NCBI GenBank assembly: GCA_026985835.1
Contig: JALSPS010000067.1
Span: 1 to 9,727 of the forward strand
Direction: 5' to 3'
Length of the DNA: 9,727 nucleotides
Source: Candidatus Kaiserbacteria bacterium
GTDB lineage: Bacteria; Patescibacteriota; Minisyncoccia; Phycocordibacterales; UBA2100
The translations under genes were made by a program, and so were the position numbers. The notes beneath the pieces are model-generated. The model did no database searches. It worked only from the letters and a program-made list of their open reading frames with translations, and was not told where the DNA came from. Positions 1 through 3,360 of this stretch are shown piece by piece; within the stretch, counting starts at the first letter, position 1; the number at the start of each line of letters is the position of its first letter.

Positions 1-37
1 GAATGACATCGTCAGCAAAAAAACCTGCATTTTTCAT
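1..37 (-). CDS. 5' end of a leftward gene of unknown function (partial)
   Basis: An ATG (complement of 35-37) opens a reading frame that runs off the left edge of the window; the 12 visible residues read MKNAGFFADDVI. A strong Shine-Dalgarno AAAGGAG (complement of 44-50) lies 6 nt upstream of the ATG, and a TTGACA / TATGCT promoter lies upstream of that. The signals are what make this a gene, not its length. Too little protein is visible to assign a family. It is the only protein gene here with both a consensus -35 box and a full Shine-Dalgarno, which sets it apart from the leaderless-looking genes to its right. It is divergent from the PrsW-type gene at 144. Confidence 0.6.
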   Translation of the reverse strand, partial: MKNAGFFADDVI

Positions 38-43
38 TGTCTT

Positions 44-50
44 CTCCTTT
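44..50 (-). promoter_or_regulatory. Strong ribosome binding site of the partial leftward gene
   Basis: The complement reads AAAGGAG, ending 6 nt before the ATG. It is the best Shine-Dalgarno in the window and fixes the start at position 37. Confidence 0.7.
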
Positions 51-73
51 CATTCATTATGTGATCCATTACA

Positions 74-101
74 AGCATACTGACACAATTCTTAATGTCA
101 A
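74..101 (-). promoter_or_regulatory. Sigma-70-type promoter for the partial leftward gene
   Basis: A consensus -35 TTGACA (complement of 96-101) is followed after 16 nt by TATGCT (complement of 74-79) as -10. The predicted RNA would start near position 67 and carry a leader of about 30 nt containing the Shine-Dalgarno. Confidence 0.55.
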
Positions 102-128
102 TAATGTAACTGCGGATTTTTTTAGATA

Positions 129-143
129 TGTTAAAATGACAGT
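129..143 (+). promoter_or_regulatory. Extended -10 promoter placing the PrsW-type mRNA start at its ATG
   Basis: TGTTAAAAT at 129-137 is an extended -10 (TGn plus TAAAAT). It is followed by exactly 6 nt (gacagt) and then the ATG at 144, so transcription should begin at or next to the start codon. No convincing -35 is visible at 16-18 nt spacing, which is acceptable for an extended -10. No Shine-Dalgarno precedes the ATG. The same nine bases and the same spacing occur before the Hsp20 gene. Confidence 0.55.
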
Positions 144-827
144 ATGGATATACAAACAATTATTTATGCCGCCATCGGAGGAGTGGTCCCTCCTTTGCTT
201 TGGTTATGGTTTTGGGATAGGGAAGATAGAGCTCACCCGGAACCAAAAAGAATGATAATTTTAACATTTATTGCCGGAGCTCTCACAGTTCCTTTGGTGA
301 TTCCATTTCAAAAATATGCAAAGGATATACTGGTATCAACTCCATTGATTTTAATTGCATGGTCTTCCATTGAAGAAATTCTAAAATTTGCAGTTGCATA
401 TTTTGTGGTTTTAACTAGAAAAGTTGTGGACGAACCAATAGATATGATTATTTATATGCTCACAATTGCACTTGGTTTTTCTGCGCTTGAAAATGCTCTT
501 TATCTTTTTACTTCGCTGCAAGAAAGTACGACGCTTGCAAGTCTTTACAAAGGAAACTCACGCTTTATCGGAGCGACATTACTTCATGTACTCGCCTCAT
601 CTTCAATTGGGGTTGCAATGGCATTCGCCTTTTATAAAAAAAGAATTTTTAAAATAATTATAACCACAATCGGACTTATATTTGCAATAATCATACATAG
701 TTTATTTAATATATCTCTGGTAACATATACGGGCGCAAACATTAATAATATATTTATTTTTGTTTGGATTGGATTGATTTTCCTACTTCTTGCATTTGAA
801 AAAGTAAAGCGCATCAGGCATCGGTAA
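144..827 (+). CDS. prsW: PrsW-family glutamic-type intramembrane protease
   Basis: This 227-residue protein is almost entirely membrane-embedded, with roughly seven to eight hydrophobic segments by eye. Family features are visible in order: a cytoplasmic loop with WDREDRAHPEPKRM (24-37), the EExxK motif E77-E78-K81, a second acidic motif SALENAL with E116-N117, H148 in LLHVLASSS, and IIHSLFN with H185 and N189. In Bacillus, PrsW cleaves the anti-sigma factor RsiW. The family as a whole is a set of polytopic membrane proteases related to CAAX-type proteases, so proteolysis within the membrane is the likely activity; the substrate here is unknown and no sigma/anti-sigma pair is visible nearby. 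The start at 144 is supported by the -10 box six bases upstream. The Hsp20 gene follows after a 53-bp gap with its own promoter. Confidence 0.8.
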   Translation: MDIQTIIYAAIGGVVPPLLWLWFWDREDRAHPEPKRMIILTFIAGALTVPLVIPFQKYAKDILVSTPLILIAWSSIEEILKFAVAYFVVLTRKVVDEPIDMIIYMLTIALGFSALENALYLFTSLQESTTLASLYKGNSRFIGATLLHVLASSSIGVAMAFAFYKKRIFKIIITTIGLIFAIIIHSLFNISLVTYTGANINNIFIFVWIGLIFLLLAFEKVKRIRHR

Positions 828-845
828 GTATTCCACAGTTATAAC

Positions 846-880
846 TATACAATTTATGATTTAATTGTTAAAATCAACCT
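846..880 (+). promoter_or_regulatory. Extended -10 promoter of the Hsp20 gene, leaderless geometry
   Basis: TGTTAAAAT at 866-874 is identical to the element before the PrsW-type gene and again lies exactly 6 nt (caacct) before the ATG at 881. A partial -35 TATACA (846-851) sits 17 nt upstream of the TAAAAT. No CIRCE-type operator or Shine-Dalgarno is present. Confidence 0.6.
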
Positions 881-1417
881 ATGGGAAAATTTTCGTTTTT
901 AGACAAACTAACAGGGAATGTTCCAGATGACTACGATGATTTGTTTGATGATGAATCATCAAACAAAACTTCATCTGGAGGATTAAAAATAAAAAGTTAT
1001 GCAGATGACGATGACTCTTTTGATTATGACGAGCAAGAATCACACATTCAAGAAAATGTAAACGAACTTGAAGAAATGGACAAACCCGATGCCGAGCTAG
1101 CGGTTGATGTTTATCAAACCACTGATGAAATTGTTGTGCGAGCACTCGTAGCCGGAACGACATCCAGTAATCTTGATTTAGATTTAACAAGAGAAATGTT
1201 AACCATAAAAGGCACACGCGAAGAACCAAAAGAATCCGAAAAAGAAGATTATTTTATACAAGAATTGTATTGGGGAACATTTTCAAGAACCATTTTATTG
1301 CCGGAAGAAGTTGAAGTTGAAGAGGCAAAGGCAATTGAAAATCACGGGGTTCTAACTGTTAGACTACCAAAAATAAACAAATCAAGAAAACTAAAATTAC
1401 GAGTTAAAAGCCGATAA
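881..1417 (+). CDS. hsp20: Hsp20-family small heat shock protein with acidic N-terminal extension
   Basis: The protein has 178 residues. The C-terminal part, about 71-165, is an alpha-crystallin domain: it opens with AELAVDVYQTTDEIVVRA, has LYWGTFSRTILLP (129-141) and ends with the family signature NHGVLTVRLPK (154-164). A short tail, KLKLRV, offers an I/L-x-I/L-like motif of the kind that links sHsp subunits. Such proteins bind unfolding clients without ATP and form oligomers. The N-terminal 70 residues are unusual: about 22 Asp/Glu against 6 Lys and no Arg, with runs such as DDYDDLFDDE and ADDDDSFDYDE. Most sHsps have a hydrophobic N-terminal arm there. The extension is probably disordered. 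The start at 881 has a well-placed -10 and no ribosome binding site. It converges with tRNA-Phe; no hairpin terminator is seen in the 23-bp gap. Confidence 0.9.
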   Translation: MGKFSFLDKLTGNVPDDYDDLFDDESSNKTSSGGLKIKSYADDDDSFDYDEQESHIQENVNELEEMDKPDAELAVDVYQTTDEIVVRALVAGTTSSNLDLDLTREMLTIKGTREEPKESEKEDYFIQELYWGTFSRTILLPEEVEVEEAKAIENHGVLTVRLPKINKSRKLKLRVKSR

Positions 1418-1440
1418 ACTGATTTGATTTTGATGTTTTG

Positions 1441-1514
1441 TGCTCGGGGGCAGACTCGAACTGCCGACACCTGGTTCTTCAGACCAGTGCTCTAACCAAC
1501 TGAGCTACCCGAGC
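1441..1514 (-). tRNA. tRNA-Phe (GAA)
   Basis: On the minus strand the acceptor GCTCGGG pairs with CCCGAGC (complement of 1442-1448), with A73 at 1441. The D-arm GCTC/GAGC, the anticodon stem CTGGT/ACCAG with loop CTGAAGA (anticodon GAA) and the T-arm GGCAG-TTCGAGT-CTGCC are all intact. CCA is not encoded; the next bases are CAA. Confidence 0.95.
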
Positions 1515-1525
1515 AACTGCGCTTG

Positions 1526-1534
1526 ATTATATCA
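1526..1534 (-). promoter_or_regulatory. Extended -10 of tRNA-Phe
   Basis: The complement reads TGATATAAT (TGn plus consensus TATAAT), ending 11 nt upstream of the mature tRNA 5' end. No good -35 is visible. It lies just downstream of the stop codon of the one-TM protein gene, so read-through from that gene is also possible. Confidence 0.5.
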
Positions 1535-1550
1535 TAAAAAAAGCAAAATT

Positions 1551-1883
1551 CTATTTATTTATATTTTGAGCCTGATTTAAAAGTTGATTCAATTTTTGCA
1601 ATTTATCAATAGATAAATTTTTTATTACATCATTTGATAATAACTGTTGAAGCATAGATTGCATTTGGGAAGATTGTCCGCCTGTTGATTGAAACTTATT
1701 CATAATAGGCTCCATATATTGATAATAAAACCAAATAGGTGCACCTATCATCAATGCCCAAAATAGAATTTTAAAAATGAAACTAAAAAGAGCTCCTCTG
1801 CGCATTCTTTTTAACATCTTGTTATTTGATTTAACAAGTTTATATGTTTCTTCTAACAATTCATCTCTTTCTTCTGAAAGCAT
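1551..1883 (-). CDS. Small single-pass membrane protein, unknown function
   Basis: The protein has 110 residues from the ATG at 1883. Residues 1-30 are charged and amphipathic (LSEERDELLEETYKLVKSNN, then KRMRR), 32-55 are one hydrophobic membrane helix ending in WFYYQYMEP, and 65-110 are Gln/Asn/Leu-rich and probably helical (MQSMLQQLLS; KLQKLNQLLNQAQN). The basic cluster before the helix predicts a cytoplasmic N-terminus. A longer frame reaches 1916, but that start lies inside the terminator hairpin of the upstream gene, while an extended -10 (TGTAATAAT) is 6 nt before the 1883 ATG, so 1883 is preferred. I recall similar proteins opening with an LLEETY / NNKML pattern in other Patescibacteria; this is an impression, not a search. 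The function cannot be assigned. Confidence 0.75.
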   Translation of the reverse strand: MLSEERDELLEETYKLVKSNNKMLKRMRRGALFSFIFKILFWALMIGAPIWFYYQYMEPIMNKFQSTGGQSSQMQSMLQQLLSNDVIKNLSIDKLQKLNQLLNQAQNINK

Positions 1884-1889
1884 ATTTAT

Positions 1890-1898
1890 ATTATTACA
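1890..1898 (-). promoter_or_regulatory. Extended -10 promoter six bases before the one-TM protein ATG
   Basis: The complement reads TGTAATAAT (TGn plus AATAAT, one mismatch to TATAAT), followed by 6 nt (ATAAAT) and the ATG at 1883. It starts only 11 nt past the terminator stem, so the gene seems to have its own leaderless transcript. Confidence 0.5.
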
Positions 1899-1909
1899 TA
1901 AAAAATATA

Positions 1910-1944
1910 AATTCAAAGCCCCAAGTTAACCGGGGCTTTGAATT
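1910..1944 (-). terminator. Rho-independent terminator of the glutaredoxin gene
   Basis: A perfect 13-bp inverted repeat (1910-1922 with 1932-1944; core AAAGCCCC/GGGGCTTT) encloses a 9-nt loop. On the minus strand it is followed by TTATATTTTTTATG, a T-rich tail. It begins 20 nt after the glutaredoxin stop codon. It is the clearest terminator in the window. Confidence 0.85.
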
Positions 1945-1964
1945 CAATAAATATACTTTAAAGA

Positions 1965-2210
1965 TTATAAACCAAGCAGATTGCGAATGCGTGCTTCATC
2001 AAATCCTATTGTCATTTCGTTATCAATAAAAATAACAGGAACTCCCATTTGCCCACTTCTTTGAACCATTTCTTGCGCTTTCTCATAATCCTCAGCGACA
2101 TTATAATCGGTATATTCTATATTATTTTCATCAAAAAACGCTTTTGCGAGCTGACAAAAATGACATGTTGGTGTGCTATATATAACAACCTCTTTTTGAT
2201 TTTCACTCAT
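1965..2210 (-). CDS. Glutaredoxin-like thiol oxidoreductase (NrdH/YruB type)
   Basis: An 81-residue, single thioredoxin-fold protein. The opening strand VVIYSTPTCHFC carries the redox pair C16-x-x-C19. The cis-proline motif GVPVIFID (P58) and the late GF (69-70) of the NrdH/glutaredoxin fold follow, giving the complete short form of the family. It should catalyse dithiol-disulfide exchange in the cytoplasm; the electron donor and target (for example ribonucleotide reductase) are not visible here. The first residue is taken as the Met at 2210 (MSENQKEV), not the upstream Met at 2258, because the longer form adds a sequence that overlaps the promoter. A consensus-like promoter lies at 2239-2265 and a strong terminator follows the stop, so this looks like a one-gene transcription unit, possibly with read-through from 2272-2493. 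No Shine-Dalgarno is visible. Confidence 0.88.
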   Translation of the reverse strand: MSENQKEVVIYSTPTCHFCQLAKAFFDENNIEYTDYNVAEDYEKAQEMVQRSGQMGVPVIFIDNEMTIGFDEARIRNLLGL

Positions 2211-2238
2211 ATTATTATTAATACTAATAAGTCGTTTG

Positions 2239-2265
2239 AGTATAACACAAAAAAACAAAAGTCAA
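2239..2265 (-). promoter_or_regulatory. Promoter of the glutaredoxin gene
   Basis: The -35 TTGACT (complement of 2260-2265) and the extended -10 TGTTATACT (TATACT at complement of 2239-2244) are separated by 15 nt. The short spacing is offset by the TGn extension. RNA would start near 2232, giving a leader of about 22 nt that has no Shine-Dalgarno. Confidence 0.6.
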
Positions 2266-2271
2266 TGTGTA

Positions 2272-2493
2272 TTACTCTGTGTTCTTGTCTTTGTTTGCAT
2301 TTAATAACTCAGGTATTCCAACACCTGCTGATACTAATAAAAACAATATAATGATTGTTTCTGCAGATTTTTCCATTATATCTACCATGGCAGACTTATC
2401 TAACATTTCCCAAAGAAATGCAACGTATACCAATGCTAGCACAAATGCCATTAAAACAATGAATGCAACGGCTATTTTTTGAATTTTAACCAT
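2272..2493 (-). CDS. Small two-pass membrane protein, unknown function
   Basis: The protein has 73 residues. Residues 7-28 (IAVAFIVLMAFVLALVYVAF) and 46-63 (TIIILFLLVSAGVGI) are membrane helices, joined by an acidic/polar loop (WEMLDKSAMVDIMEKSAE). The N-terminus is short and basic (MVKIQK) and the tail is hydrophilic (NANKDKNTE), so a hairpin with both ends in the cytoplasm fits the positive-inside rule. I do not recognise the family. The ATG at 2493 is the only good start. There is no Shine-Dalgarno; a TAAAAT box ends 7 nt before the ATG and a fuller promoter lies further up. The stop codon is only 6 nt from the -35 box of the glutaredoxin gene, and no terminator separates them. Confidence 0.65.
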   Translation of the reverse strand: MVKIQKIAVAFIVLMAFVLALVYVAFLWEMLDKSAMVDIMEKSAETIIILFLLVSAGVGIPELLNANKDKNTE

Positions 2494-2522
2494 ATTGATA
2501 ATTTTATTTATAATAATGTATT

Positions 2523-2551
2523 ATTATACATTTATGTTTTAATATGAGCAA
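2523..2551 (-). promoter_or_regulatory. Candidate promoter of the two-pass membrane protein gene
   Basis: A consensus -10 TATAAT (complement of 2523-2528) with a weak -35 TTGCTC (complement of 2546-2551) at 17-nt spacing predicts a leader of about 22 nt. A competing TAAAAT (complement of 2501-2506), 7 nt before the ATG, would give a nearly leaderless RNA. The sequence does not decide between them. Confidence 0.4.
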
Positions 2552-2584
2552 CTTTATTTATGGTGTTTTATTAGAGACGGAATT

Positions 2585-2593
2585 TGTTATAAT
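2585..2593 (+). promoter_or_regulatory. Extended -10 of tRNA-Gly
   Basis: TGTTATAAT is a TGn plus consensus -10 box, ending 9 nt before the mature tRNA. The same TTTGTTATAAT stretch occurs before tRNA-Asp at 9492-9502. No clear -35 is seen. Confidence 0.55.
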
Positions 2594-2602
2594 GAGTCAT
2601 TC

Positions 2603-2673
2603 GCGGGTATAGTTAAGTGGTATAACGGATGCTTCCCAAGCATCAATCGGGAGTTCGATTCTCCCTACCCGCA
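2603..2673 (+). tRNA. tRNA-Gly (CCC)
   Basis: Acceptor GCGGGTA/TACCCGC, D-arm GTTA-AGTGGTA-TAAC with the usual GG, anticodon stem GATGC/GCATC with loop TTCCCAA (anticodon CCC), T-arm GGGAG-TTCGATT-CTCCC, discriminator A73. The total is 71 nt and all stems are perfect. CCA is not encoded (ACAACA follows). Confidence 0.95.
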
Positions 2674-2688
2674 CAACAAATTCTCAAA

Positions 2689-2727
2689 CATGGAGGTTCA
2701 ACCTCCATGGAAAAACCTCCACGGAAA
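2689..2727. repeat. Compound repeat after tRNA-Gly: one inverted and two direct copies of a CCTCC unit
   Basis: Two tandem 14-nt units, AACCTCCATGGAAA (2700-2713) and AACCTCCACGGAAA (2714-2727), differ at one base. An inverted copy, CATGGAGGTT, lies just before them (2689-2698). The inverted copy can pair with the first unit (8-bp stem 2689-2696/2702-2709, 5-nt loop) or with the second (2691-2698/2714-2721), and these two folds exclude each other. CCTCC is the anti-Shine-Dalgarno core and GGAGG the Shine-Dalgarno core. No T-run follows on the plus strand, so it is not a standard terminator for the tRNA; on the minus strand a weak TGTTTG follows. The remaining 84 nt to the next gene (2728-2811) show no gene or structure I can support. 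Confidence 0.6.
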
Positions 2728-2811
2728 CTTTATGCAATAGAAGAGTGAATGATTTTACACATCAGCATAAGCAAGACGAAGTGAAACGACTACAGAGAAG
2801 AAAGAAAATGA

Positions 2812-3201
2812 TTAAAATCCAAAGAAATTTTTAATTGATTGAAATACAGATTTTTTCTCTATTGGTTGTTTTTTTGGTATTTCTTTATCCAAGATAACAA
2901 TTAGCCCTTCACCTTTTTTCCCAAGATTAAATTTCTTCCTGAGGGCAGCTTCCCTTCCTCTTTTTGTATTCAAATTTTCAACTTGCTCCTCCAGCTTATC
3001 TTTTTTATCTTTTAAGGTTCTATATTCATTTAAAAGTCTTTCCTCTTTTTCTTTGGCAATTTCACTTTTTTTATGCATAAACCACACAATTTTTAGCATA
3101 AATCCAACAGATATTATTAAAATAATTAAAACAATTTTAGGAATTATAAACCACAAAAATTTTTTTCTTTTTCTTTTTTTTATGGTATTGGAATAAATCA
3201 T
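2812..3201 (-). CDS. FtsB/DivIC-like septum formation initiator protein
   Basis: A 129-residue bitopic protein. It has a very basic N-terminus (IKKRKRKK, 8-14), one membrane helix at about 15-41, a charged coiled coil at 44-80 (KSEIAKEKEERLLNEYRTLK onward), and then the motif that ends this family's periplasmic core, REAALRKKFNLGKKGEGLIVI (83-103). This is the DivIC/FtsB layout: these proteins form a coiled-coil complex with FtsL and FtsQ/DivIB and regulate septal peptidoglycan synthesis. The C-terminal 25 residues are Lys-rich and end in a phenylalanine-rich patch (SIKNFFGF); I do not recognise that tail. The start at 3201 has TATAAT exactly 6 nt upstream and no Shine-Dalgarno. The gene lies downstream of lepA on the same strand, but the oppositely oriented small gene lies between them. 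Confidence 0.8.
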   Translation of the reverse strand: MIYSNTIKKRKRKKFLWFIIPKIVLIILIISVGFMLKIVWFMHKKSEIAKEKEERLLNEYRTLKDKKDKLEEQVENLNTKRGREAALRKKFNLGKKGEGLIVILDKEIPKKQPIEKKSVFQSIKNFFGF

Positions 3202-3207
3202 TACTTT

Positions 3208-3217
3208 ATTATATAAT
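3208..3217. promoter_or_regulatory. Palindromic, two-way -10 element
   Basis: ATTATATAAT is a perfect 10-bp palindrome. It reads TATAAT on the minus strand (complement of 3208-3213), 6 nt before the FtsB-like ATG, and TATAAT on the plus strand (3212-3217), 26 nt before the ATG of the 38-residue protein. One symmetric site could therefore serve both divergent genes. Confidence 0.55.
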
Positions 3218-3243
3218 ACTGTAGTAAAAATTAATAATTAATT

Positions 3244-3360
3244 ATGAGCTTTTTATTTCATAAAAAAACACGAAAAATTATAAAATATGTTTGGGGCGCT
3301 TTTGCAGTTCTTATTATCATAAGTATGATAATACTCTACGCTCCCGGTCTATTTTATTAA
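3244..3360 (+). CDS. 38-residue single-pass membrane microprotein
   Basis: The frame from the ATG at 3244 to TAA at 3358-3360 encodes MSFLFHKKTRKIIKYVW... ending APGLFY. It has a basic N-terminus (HKKTRKIIK, 6-14), then one hydrophobic helix (about 17-32, GAFAVLIIISMIILY) and a short exit segment. The positive-inside pattern predicts a cytoplasmic N-terminus. Evidence that it is real: it fills the space between two leftward genes exactly, its stop interlocks with the lepA stop in the palindrome TTAA (3357-3360), and a TATAAT lies upstream at 3212-3217. No Shine-Dalgarno is seen. At this length many annotation pipelines would skip it. The function is unknown; placement beside an FtsB-like gene hints at the envelope, but that is inference only. 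Confidence 0.6.
   Translation: MSFLFHKKTRKIIKYVWGAFAVLIIISMIILYAPGLFY

Noticed and set aside
837..846. Palindrome AGTTATAACT before the Hsp20 promoter as an operator
   Set aside because: A 10-bp AT-rich palindrome is too short and too common here, and it does not match CIRCE or another heat-shock operator.
879..1229. A 116-residue leftward frame opposite the Hsp20 gene
   Set aside because: It is a shadow of the acidic, codon-biased Hsp20 coding strand; it has no family features and no start signals.
1884..1916. A longer start for the one-TM protein at 1916
   Set aside because: This ATG lies inside the terminator stem of the glutaredoxin gene and upstream of the -10 box.
2211..2258. A longer glutaredoxin start at 2258
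   Set aside because: The added 16 residues cover the -10 box and spacer of the gene's promoter and precede the conserved start of the fold.
2643..2708. A leftward 21-residue frame with a perfect GGAGG seven bases before its ATG
   Set aside because: The GGAGG comes from the CCTCC repeat and the frame reads through antisense tRNA-Gly, so the signal is probably accidental; a leader-peptide role cannot be excluded.
2690..2740. A rightward 16-residue frame (MEVQPPWKNLHGNFMQ) inside the repeat after tRNA-Gly
   Set aside because: It has no ribosome binding site, and its sequence is explained by the tandem repeat units.
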